From NCBI GenBank assembly GCA_026120035.1, contig JALRME010000070.1, positions 21,414-85,413 of the forward strand: 64,000 nucleotides of DNA, in the 5' to 3' direction. Positions within the stretch are counted from its first letter, which is position 1. Each line of letters begins with the position of its first letter. The position numbers were made by a program, and so were the translations under genes. The stretch is from Coleophoma eucalyptorum (taxonomy: Eukaryota > Ascomycota > Leotiomycetes > Helotiales > Dermateaceae). Positions 33,300-45,335 of the stretch are shown in pieces. Under the pieces are notes generated by a model. That model ran no database searches, was not told the DNA's origin, and saw only the letters and a program-made list of their open reading frames with translations.

Positions 33300-36030
33300 C
33301 AGAATAAATGGTAGCCGCAATGAAAGCTGAGATGGAAATACCCCAGTGTCCGCTGCTGAATAAAGCAAACTATGGCAGGCAAAACCAACTCTCTCCCATA
33401 TGTGCTAGACAGAATATTAGACCTCCTAGTTCCTCCCGAATTTGCCTCGTCATCTATTCCTCGGGGTCTACGGCTAACTCTACCCTATCTTTCCAAGTCA
33501 AGACGCGTATGTATCTAATTATGCACAAATGTACGGATATCGTGCCTATTTAATGCTTCCTCTTTAACATAATAATGGACTGTCATCATTTTTTCCAATC
33601 ATCTATCCCGGGAGACTAATCTCCCTGTTCAATGCTAATCTGCCTTTATCTGAGACAAATTTGATTGAGAGTATGGATGCAGCAAAGCCCGAGAGTTTCC
33701 ATGGCGATCCATATGCCTTGAAATTTCTCTTCAAAACTGAGCGTAGTGTTCAAGTTCTCAGAGATTGCAAATTATCCTCTTCGTTGGCAGAAGTTGCCTA
33801 AATGATCCAGAGGATCGACTAGTAGGAGCAGGTATATATATTGTTGACACTATGAAGCATAATTCTCTGAAGATTATTAAATTCACATGGCAAGCTGACT
33901 GTTCTACTTAGGACTGAAATGGGGCAACTCATAATCTCTTTTCGGCTTCCCCCTCCTATCCCCGAAAGACTCTGCTTAAAAATATGTGCGACCTTTTGCT
34001 GCTACCGAGAAACATATTTACATAGCTCCATACGGGTTAGACTACTTCGAGTGTGTTATGTCGGTTGGGTTACGATCTAAAGTGGTTTCGAATCGCAGAA
34101 ACCCGCCACCCCCCCCCCCCCCAAACTCGTTCGGAACAAGAAAGCTCTTTACTCTCTTTTAATGGTTCATAATGCGTGGAAATAACTGGGACGTCTAGAT
34201 GACCGAGTCACCTTGATCGATAGAGAGAAAGTTTTACCCATTCCTGTCGAACACTAGATTCGAGCTGCATTTTATAAAAAGTTTGAAGGCCTCATCGAGT
34301 CGATCTACACCAGAGTCACCAGAGTTGAACAACCGCAGTAGTTTTGCCCTGGACCGTGATCAACTGAAGACTTATTTATTTATTACTTTTGTGTAAAAGC
34401 TTGACTCTGAACGACTTCGCACTTCTGGAGATTTCTTTGAGGTTGGTCCGGATAGTTTACAAGTCATCACCGCGCGACAAATGAGGGTGCACGGATTAGA
34501 TTTAGGACCCAAGTCTTTGGGTCAGAACATTGTTTTTGAGTATCCAAATATTACGAACCTTGCCGATTACTTGTATCCTTCCGTACGGGTGAAGAAGCAA
34601 AAAGATGAGCTTCAATTGATGGCCGAACTTATCAGAAAATGCTTCATATATAAATCGTATACGCCTGGAAAAGATTTGATAGATAAGTAGTGAAACCGTT
34701 ATAAGTAATCTGTAGAAGAAGCTTTTTGCTTGGCTACTTGTTTTATAGAGTTTTGCCGGTAATACTAGTTCTCTTGGGACGTACGTCTTGGCATAGCTGG
34801 TTGTTAAGGACTATTTTAAGATATTGTATTGTACTGTTAGAGCAACATCACTAGGAGCTGCTAGAGAAGGTGTTTTATCAACACTTGCATTCAATTGATA
34901 TCGAGACAAATAATGACAACGTTTTCCGTTTTCCGTCAGGCCTTACTTGTGGATATCTCGGACTTGACTTGTCCACGATTGATACACTTCATAAATCTCT
35001 TACGACAGTTACTCATTGTGTTCGGGTGGTCGATTTCAGTCTGACAGTGGTAATTTTCGAGAGGCAACACATTAAAGGAACATATGGCATGTTGGGTCTA
35101 TGTCTTAGAGTTACTACAAAAGTGCCTGCAAAGCTGTTCTTTTGATCTTATATATGAGTAGCCGCAGGTACACCTTTGCGAACAATGTTTACGGAGAATT
35201 ATATTGATGATCTTGCATATGCCCAGAAAACAGGCTGTGCTAGATCTTAATATGTTACGGAAACAATTGTAGGACCTGCTACTCAGCAGACTGGGATAGT
35301 TACGAGAGTCCTGAGGGTCGGCCAAATCAATGGTGATACTTAAAGTAAACTTTGGAATAAGATATAGGCAATCTCGTTAATGGTTTGAAGTACAACTACA
35401 ATCGGTGCTCTACCGGCACTGGAAGAGGTAAGCATTTGGCAAGTTGTGGCAGCCAATGTGCAATACTAACGGTCTTTCGATACCATCCCAGATGCCTGTA
35501 GATGTTATAGCCCATGCTGTCCTGAAGCTTTCCTACATTGAACACGTATATTCTGCTTCTGCGGAGGGGTAGTCAAGGCTCAAAATGTAGTCGTGGCTTG
35601 GCATGTTCAAAACCCGCTGGTCTTCCACCAACACGAAATCTCCTGTACACCTTACATGGAGCTGGTCTTATCTTTGAGACAGTTTCACAATTGGAATAGC
35701 CCCAACGCTTACGATTTAGTAAAAAAAGTCCAGAAAGAATCCTGACTAAAAGGTGGTCGGATTTCCTTTGTGACAAATATGATAATGGTAAGCCAGGAGG
35801 GAATGACTTACATCCGAGATAATCAAGATTCAAGTGGGAAGTACAGAGATCAGAGACGGCTATGATGCGATAAGAAGTGGGATCATAAAGAAAATTATGC
35901 ACACTTGACACCTGGAATGGAGAATTTTTAGAATGTCAAAGAATGGAACTTTTCAAGACTATATCTAGAATCTGCTGGCTATGATGATCGGGTTGTAATG
36001 ACAGATTTTGATAAAATCGTCCTACAAATT
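33300..36030 (+). pseudogene. decayed adenylation-thiolation-reductase (NRPS-like carboxylate reductase) gene
   Basis: Landmarks of an A-T-R enzyme occur in order but in broken frames. An A3-like motif YSSGSTANSTLSFQ lies near 33450. A second adenylation section ESFHGDPYALKFLF, then RTEMGQLIISFR, lies at 33690-33950. A carrier-protein motif FFEVGPDSLQVITARQMR, whose Ser would take phosphopantetheine, lies near 34440, followed by IVFEYPNITNLADYL. The reductase domain follows: THCVRVVDFSL near 35010, ENYIDDLAYAQKTG near 35200, TGIVTRVLRVGQINGDT near 35300 and the VDVIAHAVL region near 35500. Stops and frameshifts are spread throughout, so it is not functional. Such enzymes reduce carboxylic acids to aldehydes or alcohols in secondary metabolism. 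Both ends are uncertain. Confidence 0.75.
34104..34122 (+). repeat. poly-C tract in the decayed reductase
   Basis: A run of 14 or more C interrupts the relic. It may be replication slippage or an assembly artefact. Confidence 0.5.
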
Positions 36031-36663
36031 CCTCTTATCATAATGCCTTTGTTACGTGCTTCACACAGAGACTCCCGGTATCAATGAAGTATTTTTAAAG
36101 ATTCAGAAAAAATTACGAACATGCTCTATTCTAAAACTCGCCTGTGTTATGGACAGCGCCATTCAACTCTGTTTATATCTTAAAAATTCAATACACATTA
36201 ATTATCGCTATAGGAACAGTTGAACCTGGGTGTCAAAATCTGCCCCATTTCTGAAATATAGATCATCAGCAAACTATCTGAACAATGACCCATATTCTCC
36301 TGCTCAACAATCCGTCATCAATATTCATCCGAGTGGCAACTCTCTCATATAATTCCTTTTCCGAACATTTTATTGAGAGCATTATCCGGCGGTGACTAGC
36401 TCGGAAAACAAGTTCATAACATAGCAAGGGGGGTGGGGAAAGAGGGGGTTGGCTACCAGGCACGTACCGTGCCGGGGTACCTCGTTGCCAATAAAACAAG
36501 CTTTGAAAACTGGGGCCCCAGAAAAGAGCACTTTGCTATATTGAAGCACCCATAAACCCCAGAATTCCCATTATCTCAATATAAAATTTCTCTCCATTCT
36601 GATTACTTCCTAAATTTCTTAGTACCAACGCCTTGCTCACTATTGACTATTATCATAGTCGTC
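36031..36663. other. spacer and promoter before the TNA1-like transporter
   Basis: AT-rich at the left end, with a GC-rich patch near 36430-36520. The part just before 36664 is the transporter promoter. No gene is supported. Confidence 0.35.
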
Positions 36664-38816
36664 ATGACAGACCATATCACACTACCTTCTCATAATACTT
36701 CATCCAACAAAGATAAAAGCCAAAATATGGGCCGGGAACATGTTGACCGTGTTGAGCTAGTCGAGGACATATCAGACTCCCTACCCAAGAACCCCAGCCG
36801 CGCTCCAGATATTATTCGAAATATGCTACCGGAGCAGAGGCGCAAGCTGGAAACTACACTCCTGAGGAAGATCGACTTCAGATTGATGCCTATGATTGTC
36901 ATAATATATATCCTTAACTATTTGGATAGAAATAATATTGCTGCCGCCAGACTTGCAGGATTGGAGGCAGATCTCAAGCTGGTTGGAAATCAATTCCAGG
37001 TAAGATCAGGAGAATCCCTACATCGGAAGGCATACTAATTGACTCATTGACCTCTGTGTCAATCCTCTTTGCAGGCTACCTATTAATGCAAGGTAAGCCA
37101 AGGTTATACTTGGCCCTTGGTCTTGTTGAGTGCTGATCAGTGATAGTGCCCTCAAACATGCTTCTAAACAAACTGGGGAAACCATCGTTGTATCTTCCTG
37201 GATGTATGATTGCTTGGGGTACTATATCAGCAGCAACAGGTGCTTGTCAGACTTATGGAGGCTTACTTGCCTGCCGATTTATTCTTGGTTTTGTTGAGGC
37301 AGCTTACTTCGTAAGTATCAATATCAAAGCTATGAAATTCTTTGCTGTGGGAATTACATCTAATGCGTGGTAGCCTGGATGTTTATACTACCTCTCCTCC
37401 TGGTACACGAGAAAAGAACTTATCATGCGTACTGCAGTGCTCTACTCTGGATCTCTGCTTTCCGGCGCATTCTCCGGTCTCATCTCAGCCGGTATAACCG
37501 GTGGCCTCAATGATGCGAGAGGTCTCTCGGCTTGGAGATGGCTATTCATTATTGAAGGTGCCATAACCGTAAGTACATCAACCATACTAGTTATAATTCT
37601 CCACTAAAATTATCAGGTTACTCTTGCTCTCGCGGCTTTTTTCATTCTTCCCAACTTCCCCCGCACCACCAAATGGCTCACGGAGGAGGAAAAGGAACTA
37701 GCTGCGTGGCGCCTGAATGAGGATATTGGAGAAGACGATTGGGTTAATAGTAAACAGCAGACATTCTTTCACGGAGCAAGGCTTGCTGTAAAGTGAGTTG
37801 CAGATCCCGGGTAGGAAGTCATGGGAGATAGCTTCTTACATTCATCTAGGGATCCTAAGGCATGGCTGTTACTGGCTACCATCTACGGTTTCACATCAGC
37901 TGGAACTGTCACCACCTTTTTCCCTACGTAAGTCTGCATTATGAAAGTTAGGGTCCATGGTCTAACGGTAAGAAGTGTTGTCAAAGGACTAGGTAAAAAT
38001 AACATCACGACACTACTTTTGACAACTCCACCCTATCTGATTGGTGTCATTGCCATACTAGTGAATGCCTGGCATGCAGATCTAACCGGCGAGCGTTATC
38101 TTCATGTGACATTACCCCCAACAATTGCAGTCGTTGCATTCATCATCGCAGTGGCTACGACGGGCTTCGGACCAAGATACTTGTAAGCTATAGGTTTCAG
38201 ACATAACTTGTTGAGAAAGGCGGGGTCCTGATCATTCCTAGTGCGATGTGCCTTATGCCTGCGAGCATTTATTCAGGATATGTTGTCACTCTTGGCTGGA
38301 TCTCCAACGGTACCGGCCCTTCCCACCTCCACCTGTAACCCTGAAATAAATTTGTTCTGACTTTCTTACAGTGTTACCCCGGCCACCTGCAAAGCGAGCA
38401 GCTGCTCTTGCAGGAATCAATGCCTTGAGCAATGTCTGCCAGATTTACTCGCCATTTCTGTACCCTAGTAAGTCTTCAACTTCAGCAAGTATATGAGCCT
38501 GCGTTCTTAACTGACACCTTTCGTCAGCGGACGATGGTCCAAGATATGGTAAGAACATCAGACAAAATCCCCTTCTCCTTACTAATACAACATAGTCACG
38601 GCTATGGGTGTAAATCTGGCTATGTCGTTCGTATCAATGCTGTTTGCAACTATACTACGCTTTTATCTTGTTGCCTTGAACAAGAGACTTGATAATGGGG
38701 AAGTCATTGAAGGAGTAAATAGCTCTCCGGGAGAGCTCAACGCCAGAAGGGATGATATAGAAGACTCTGCTTTGCCCGAAATTGCTATAGAAAGAGGCTT
38801 CCGATTTTTGGTGTGA
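36664..38816 (+). CDS. MFS anion:cation symporter (Tna1/Fen2-like), one abnormal splice site
   Basis: Eleven exons can be followed from ATG 36664 to the stop at 38816. The strong parts are 36664-36999, 37147-37310, 37374-37568, 37617-37792, 37850-37927, 37973-38182, 38242-38309 and 38372-38467. Signatures are LLRKIDFRLMPMIVIIYIL at helix 1, YLDRNNIAAARLAGLEADL, ILFAGYLLMQVPSNMLLNKL at helix 2, FILGFVEAAYFPGCLYYLSS at helix 4 and FILPNFPRTTKWLTEEEKEL in the loop. The family carries nicotinate, pantothenate, tartrate and similar acids. Oddity: the second exon must start at the codons for TSVSILFAGY, but the bases before it are TTG, not AG. Intron 1 therefore lacks a normal acceptor and expression may be impaired. 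Confidence 0.8.
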
Positions 38817-39588
38817 GCTATACGTAATAGTACTTGAGACAACGATTTAGGTTGTCTCGAAGGGCCTTGGAAGTATTGTCTTTGTCTCGGTAGTAGGGCA
38901 TAGCCGATGAGCAAGCTAAAAAAAGAGCATAGCTACATTCTTATAGTAGTAGATCAAGAATTGTCCTTTATTATGAGTATAGGGCTATAACTCTGCCAAA
39001 TCAAAATTACTAGTCGAAGGTATGATTAAGAGAACTAGTAACAAGGTGTTAAAAAGTAGCTAGAAAATTACGAAAGAACACGTCGAGGTCCTAGCGTACA
39101 CGAACAAGCTTTGTCAGGCCATGTTATAATCTGGGGAGCTCTTAGTCTAGTCAAGCATTCTTTACTGGCGTCGCATCGTTTGTGATAGGTATTCAAAGCG
39201 CTGTAGCATTCTTATTGCGGGTGAGTGTCCTCATGAAATTGGCTTCAGCCACTAAGCCTAGATGCAGTTCGACTCAACTAAACCTCGAATAATATGTGCC
39301 AAAAAGCATAGATAGGAAAGCATCGCTTATCTCATTTTCGCAATATTTCTTCAGATTACTTAATCAGGATATGGAAGTAGCTTTAGCTGTTCCTTATCGG
39401 TTAACCCATTTCGGTCTAAGGTTTGGTCCAAGAGTGTACACAGCGCCGTAGAGATGGATTGCCGTCTAAAAACTCCTCATCTATTAGACTAGCATTGAAT
39501 TCCTTTCACGTAGGATTCCCTTATGCATTAGTAGATATTCAAAGTTTGAAACATTTATAATCCTACCCAAATAGTGACTCAGAATTAG
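38817..39588. other. AT-rich intergenic DNA, possible old transposon debris
   Basis: No open frame of note. The composition resembles the RIP-like blocks elsewhere, but no transposon domain is recognisable. Confidence 0.3.
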
Positions 39589-39951
39589 CCCTCCGATTTC
39601 CATAAAACAGAAACGATAATCTCTTTCGTCGAGCTAACCAAAGTAGCAACTATAACTCAATCCACCCAAACTATTTTCGCGACTGCCGCTACCGAAACAG
39701 TCACATCTTTCATTTCAACCGCGACAGAATTCAGTACAATTACAACAAGTTTTATCCCAAACACAATCGAGACAAATTACAAGAACTCCTATACCGCAAC
39801 TGTTACGGCATATTCTATTACGGCTGCGGTCCTTCAAGCGTCGACTCCCAATACTTGGATATTTTCAAATACTATATCAACTACAACTAAGTTCGAGGTA
39901 ACACTAAATTCGGAAACCTCTATAGTTCTTTTTCAATCAAAGCCTGGTTAG
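39589..39951 (+). pseudogene. Thr/Ser-rich open frame without start codon, cell-wall-protein-like remnant
   Basis: The frame is open for about 120 codons ending in TAG at 39949-39951 and lacks an ATG. It encodes a Thr/Ser/Ala-rich stretch with pieces such as TQTIFATAATETVTSFISTA and TEFSTITTSFIPNTIET, the bias seen in heavily O-glycosylated fungal wall or secreted proteins. No signal peptide or anchor can be found. It could be a 3' fragment of a decayed gene or an exon of an unrecognised one. Confidence 0.3.
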
Positions 39952-40718
39952 TTGCAAAGTTAGGTATTAGAACTATAATTCTTTTGGCCGTAGTGCCGCG
40001 TATATTGTTTTAATACTTCAAGCCTTCTCTGTGTGATAGCGGTAGGATAAACGGCTCCAACATTTGCCGTTGCATATATGCCAATAACAGGTGTGAAAAT
40101 GGTCTGATATGATACTTTAGGTGCAGTATAGTCTATAAGACCATAAGAGAGCAAAAGGTAATGGCACTATCATTGGTAAGAGTAGAGGAATGCAAGAGCA
40201 CACCTTGCAATATCATAAGCCTTGTTTGCCCTATGGAACAGTCTGCGAGAGGTTGCTCAGCAGGTAAAATACTATGGAGATATCGTATCAAATTTATCTT
40301 TGTATCCAAGTTGACTTCAAAGGGCTTTAACACCAAAGTTTCTATTTGAAAACTTTTCTCACTATACGATATTGAAAATACATTCCACAAGCTTTCCAAA
40401 ATATTTAATAAATATTAAAGTTATTATCGGTATACGTCAATTAACTTCAGAATTGACTAGTATATCAATCAGGTACAAAGTTGATTGATAGATAATAGAT
40501 AGGAGTAAAAGGCAGCGAGGTATGAAATACCGCAAGTTGCAACACGTGACTAGGTCTCGTGATTGACCTGTAAATGACATTCCGATAGTAATAACAAAAC
40601 TACAAGGCTGACTACAAGCTACCTTGATTTTGAATCGACTAGCTAAAAATATACTAGAGCCTAAGTGATAGAATGATACAAATTTTGACAATAATAAATT
40701 GTTTAATAAGACTACTTG

Positions 40719-40805
40719 TTGGTTTCTATACCTCTTATTTCCACCGTAATAGATAGGTCAAAGTTATAAGGTAAAAATGTAGATCATTCTTCTAAGTGAG
40801 TGTGA
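40719..40805 (+). repeat. direct repeat, left copy flanking the quinate-permease-like gene
   Basis: Contains TACCTCTTATTT, GGTCAAA and then AGGTAAAAATGTAGAT followed by ATTCTTCTAAGTGA. The same words occur in the same order and orientation at about 43646-43720. It may be part of a solo LTR or another small repeat family. Confidence 0.55.
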
Positions 40806-40869
40806 TGGAGGTCTTATAAATACCCCTACTGGGTATCGATTCGACCGACCTCCGTAGTAATACAGATAT

Positions 40870-41030
40870 AGGGCTTGCATCCGAGTGCAACCACGGGAAC
40901 AAGCAAGTGGTATAGCGATATTCCAAATGTATGCACATATAGGTGGCGTAACGATACACCAATATATGCAAGTGGTGTAACAATATTATCTCACGTGCAG
41001 GTAGTATTTCGATGTTACAACACTACTATG
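40870..41030 (+). repeat. degenerate short tandem units
   Basis: Four imperfect units on the theme GCAAGTGGTATAGCGATATT follow each other here (also as AGGTGGCGTAACGATAC, GCAAGTGGTGTAACAATATT and CAGGTAGTATTTCGATGTT). No gene is associated. Confidence 0.4.
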
Positions 41031-41644
41031 TGTTGAAAGAAAATAGTCATATGACTACGTGACACCACCTACTTGTAAATAGAGCTTTCAGGTTGACCTT
41101 CGTTCCTTCAATGTCAATGCCAATACCCTCAATTCTCATCCTCTCTATTGACCCAGAATCGTTGCTCGCAACACTATAAGCTATCTCTTATTAGGTTACT
41201 TGTGTTAGCTCCTAATTAACTGCAAGCTACATCGCTATATTGCAACTGATATAACTATCAACTAACTCTTGCTAATGGTTAATGCAAGCTTATATATGAC
41301 TATAATTGAGTCGGATAAAATTCGGCAAATATTTTTATGCTAGGATGTCTGCCCGCGGACATTGTATTAACCCCGCCTTTTTTGGATATATTTCTAGAAT
41401 CCACCCACACCCACCCCGCAGTTCCACCCCGCAGTCAGCTAAGCTAATGGGACCATAAAGATTACGGACAGAGGGCTTTCATCGGGTTTCATAATCGGAG
41501 TTCATTGTCCCGACCGGATAAATCTAGACAACGAGATCTCTTAAATGAGCTCCATCGCCCTGTTGCCCTTAATAAATGCATGCAATATTGATCGCTTGAT
41601 ATCGCTGTCCATTAATGTAACTTTCTATAACTTTAAACTCCAAC

Positions 41645-43578
41645 ATGACGAATTTCAGCCGTGCAAAAGAGGATAGGCTTACGCCTCCACAGGTGGTATG
41701 TCTCTGGAAATCTTTGGAAGTAAGCAGTAATCTAACCTGTACAGTACAACTGGAGAGTCTATGCTGCCTCGCTAGCTATTTCAATGGGACTATTGACCTA
41801 CGGCTATGACTCCGCCTTTATTGGGACGACAATTACGCAGAAGAGTTTCAAGAGAGATTTTGGTTTAAATAGCATGACTAAATCTCAGCAGACTGCAGTT
41901 TCGAGTAATTTGACCAGTATTTGTATGACGACAACTGTCCCCACTCTCTGTTACTGATCGCGCTGGTGCTAACATAGCAGCTGATAGACTCTGCGGGAGG
42001 ATTTTTTGGTGCTTTTTTTATGTTCTTTTCCATGGAACTTCTTGGGCGAAAGATGACAGTCATTATATCAGACGCGATATTTATCCTAGGAGCGTAAGTA
42101 CTTTGTCGTCGTGTTGACTGGTGATATATTCAACTCTCCTGGCAGCGTCCTTTGCACGGTGGCCAACCATCAACTCGGTATGATCTACGCTGGCCGACTA
42201 TTGACGGGCATCGGTGTTGGTGGAATTGCGGCAGCATCGCCGATTTATACGTCAGAGATAGCTCCACCTGCCATCCGAGGCCGCTTGACTGGATTGTACG
42301 TAATATTCCGGTCTGTGGCTAGACTTTGTCCATTAATATCTTTTTAGCTTTGAGTCATCATATCAAATTGGTGCCGTAGTCGGATTGCAAGTGACCCCTT
42401 TCATCACCACTCTGGCTGTGGCTAATTGATTTAGCTGGATTAATTATGGAATTGTCCATAATATTAACGGAAACGAATCCCAGGCATGGAGGATTCCTAG
42501 TAAGTCTCATAAAACCGAAATAAGAGGCACACTCCAATTTACATAACTGTAGTGGCGGTCCAAATTATTCCCGCAGGTCTCCTTGCTCTGATGCTTCCGT
42601 TCATCAAGGAATCTCCAGTGTGGTTGCTGAAAAAGGGTAGGGATGACGAGGCCTACCAGGTTTACAGTTACATTCGTAATCTCCCCATCGACCATCAATA
42701 CATTGCCGAGGACGTGTCTTTTATCAAAGGGCAGATCGAAAGTGAACGCGAGATCAGCACAGGCGGCGATCTCAGTTTCACTGCGTTCCTGAAGGGTGCC
42801 ATCAAAGAATCTCTCATGAAGGGAATGAGGAATCGTTATGCGCTTGTCTTTTTAATGTTCATGTGGCAGGCATGGTCTGGTGCCGCAGCTATCAACTATT
42901 GTAAGAATATACTCGGATTTTCATTATCCTTTGGTCCTACGTCATTCTCGGGCTTACCATGAGCTTATAGATTCTCCTACGATTCTTGCCTCGATTGGTC
43001 TAACTGACGTCACTCTTTGGACTGGAATCTACGGGGTGATAAAAGCAGCTGGCTCCATCATATTTTTTACCTTTTTCATTGACAAAGTTGGTCGCAAGTG
43101 GCCTTGGATTATCTCCTCCATCTGTTGCGCTCTCTGCCAGTATTATCTGGCCGGCTACATTGCAGTCGCTGAGCCGAGCCTCACAGCTCCACAATCCCCC
43201 TCTACCGTCGCCGGTGGCAAGGCTGCAACCGCCTTTATTATGATATTTGGGGGCATGTGGAGTTTTGGTGCCAATGGGCTTCCGTGGATTATCTCGTCAG
43301 AAATATTCCCTAGCTCGCTGCGATCCATATCTGGACCATTCGCCGCCATGTCGGTCTGGCTGTGGACATACGTGGTGACCAAAGCCCTACCCAGCATGTA
43401 CTCGAGCATGGGATATGGAGTTTATATTTTTTTTGCAACTGCCTTAATTTGTGCTAGTGTGTATGCTTTCTTTTTCATCCCCGAGACTAAGGGTTTGCGA
43501 ATCGACCAAATGGATAAGTTATTCGGATTTAATCGGCTAGAAAGTGTTTCACTTGCTAAAGAGGAAGAAGGCCGCTAA
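41645..43578 (+). CDS. quinate permease-like MFS sugar-porter transporter
   Basis: Eight exons: 41645-41695, 41745-41922, 41988-42093, 42146-42295, 42348-42386, 42435-42499, 42553-42900 and 42971-43578, giving 514 residues. The N-terminus EDRLTPPQVYNWRVYAASLA and GYDSAFIGTTITQKSFKRDF is very like fungal quinate permeases (QutD/qa-y). Other marks are AGRLLTGIGVGGIAAASPIY, PPAIRGRLTGLFFESSYQIG, KESPVWLLKKGRDDEAYQV, DKVGRKWPWIISSI and IPETKGL. The intron after exon 5 has a GC donor (GCAAGT at 42387) and ends TTTAG; only this choice restores GFWINYG. The frame is intact. Close relatives import quinate or other hydroxy-aromatic acids. It is flanked by direct repeats, next to a damaged aromatic-ring dioxygenase. 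Confidence 0.88.
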
Positions 43579-43639
43579 ACCGAGGAAGCTATCTGACTAA
43601 AATATTTACTATAGATTATAGTTATATAGAATAATTATT

Positions 43640-43724
43640 GGTATATACCTCTTATTTCAAGTGTATGAATGACAGGTCAAAAATGAGGTAAAAATGTAGA
43701 TGATTCTTCTAAGTGAATGTGAAG
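43640..43724 (+). repeat. direct repeat, right copy
   Basis: Shares TACCTCTTATTT, AGGTCAAA, AGGTAAAAATGTAGAT and ATTCTTCTAAGTGA with the left copy at 40719-40805, in the same order and orientation, 62 bases after the transporter stop. Confidence 0.55.
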
Positions 43725-43884
43725 GTGGAGGAGGGTATCAATACGCTCCTCTGTTTGTAGTATGATAGGAATAGCTTCAGGGAAGACTCCAATTTGTTAT
43801 GATTCAAATGATACTTTAAATTATTTTTAATAAATAACATGCTTTACTAGACATAAATTCCCATAGTGGCCCCCGCCATATTCA

Positions 43885-44784
43885 TCATAGCTGCTTTTTA
43901 CAAGCCACATTGCCAGCGCTCACTGCTGTAATCATGGAAGGCATCAGATGTTCTGAATGTCCCTCTAGGTGTGCTATTTAGCTGCTTGGGATAGCTCTCC
44001 AACTTTTAAGGATTTGGTAACGTTCGTCACAATCAGTAGTACCAGCTTTCTCCAAAAATCTTCGAAATCATAAGCCCCAGAAGGCACATTTGTTGTCTTC
44101 GTAGCATCGGAAAATAACTCTAAACATAGATACAAAATCACGGTAAGATCCGCCGCTACCTATGATGGCGTAGCCCTCGTCTTGAAATGGCAATATAGCC
44201 CGACCTAGTCGGATATTTTCTCTCGCTGCATCTTGGTCTTTGGACCGCTTCAGAATGGACATCTGCACGATTGGGATATCTCCATGTGGTCGGAGGCGAG
44301 TCATTGGGACCCGTAAACCATGGTCCCACCCACGATCGAAGTCGATCAAAGGATTTAGTCCATATTCTGAGAGACGTTTAGCAATGCGCTGTACTAGAAG
44401 AGCATCTCCTTTTCCGTGGTACTGGACCTGAAAGGCTTCGTCGGGAAGCTTATCTCTCATAGCCTCGTAGTAATACCATATTCCTGGGACATCTGCTCCT
44501 GAAATCACGGGGTCTTCAGTCTCCCAATGTGCAATGAGCAGGATAATTCCCTTGATATCATCAAGAATTGGTCTTTGTTTAAAAAAGATATCCTTTGAAG
44601 GCTTCTGTTCTTCCCCGCCTATAAGAGGTGATGGGCCAGCACCATGAGATATAAACAATACTGGTCCGCGTTTGCCGCTGAATTCCGTTGTTATATTGGT
44701 ATGGGTAAAATTTAAAGTCTTTGCGTTTGAGAAAGAAGATGTTATAGAAATGCGAGCTTTATCTCTGGTAGAAGAGGTATCCAT
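43885..44784 (-). pseudogene. LigB/DODA-type extradiol dioxygenase gene with two in-frame stops
   Basis: From ATG 44784 the protein reads RGPVLFISHGAGPSPLIGG (metal His), ILLIAHWETEDPVIS (metal His), FDRGWDHGLRVPMTRLRPHG (catalytic His region) and AIIGSGGSYRDFVSMF, the order of 4,5-DOPA extradiol dioxygenase-like enzymes. A TGA at 44070-44068 ends it after 238 residues. The same frame then continues with FRRFLEKAGTTDCDERYQIL, KSWRAIPSS, a TAA at 43980-43978, and HLEGHSEHLMPSMITAVSAG, which is the usual family C-terminus with its late His residues. Both stops could come from a single C-to-T change (CGA and CAA). Truncation removes the end of the domain, so activity is doubtful. Confidence 0.78.
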
Positions 44785-45335
44785 AACTTATTTATCTCTC
44801 ATTACTTATATTATTCTCATGTTTCTCTTCATAAAATATTCCATGGCCAAAGACTGTCGAGTCAAGTTGATCGAAAATAATAGCGCGCCGAAAGTAAATC
44901 TCACATGCCTGTAGTCCAATTGATTAATGTTAAGTACCGAGAATCCGAGTCACATACGAGATTATTTATAAGCATCACCTAATTATTTACAAATTAGATC
45001 ATGTGAACTTTTCGACGAGCCTGACACAAAAATCACACAGTTCTTGGTTAGAATCCACTCAGTGATTTCATTGTCAGATCACACAAACCTTCTCGACTAC
45101 ACAAATGACCTTACCCCTTAATACATTGATTAAAATCTACAAAACTTTGGATTTTTAATTTCATTGCATAGATAAGGACTAAGATAGCCTTTCCTGTCAG
45201 ACCACTATAAATGGTTGATCACCAAAATTATATTTTGATCAATATTTCTCAGAGTAATCAAATTCTATTCCCAAGTCTCTTCAACTTTTTCATATCTCAT
45301 CAATTCATATCGCAAGAAGGTTAACCTTATCAAAA
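44785..45335. other. divergent gap between two damaged genes
   Basis: This region held the promoters of the dioxygenase (minus) and the NmrA-like gene (plus). Nothing else is seen. Confidence 0.35.
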
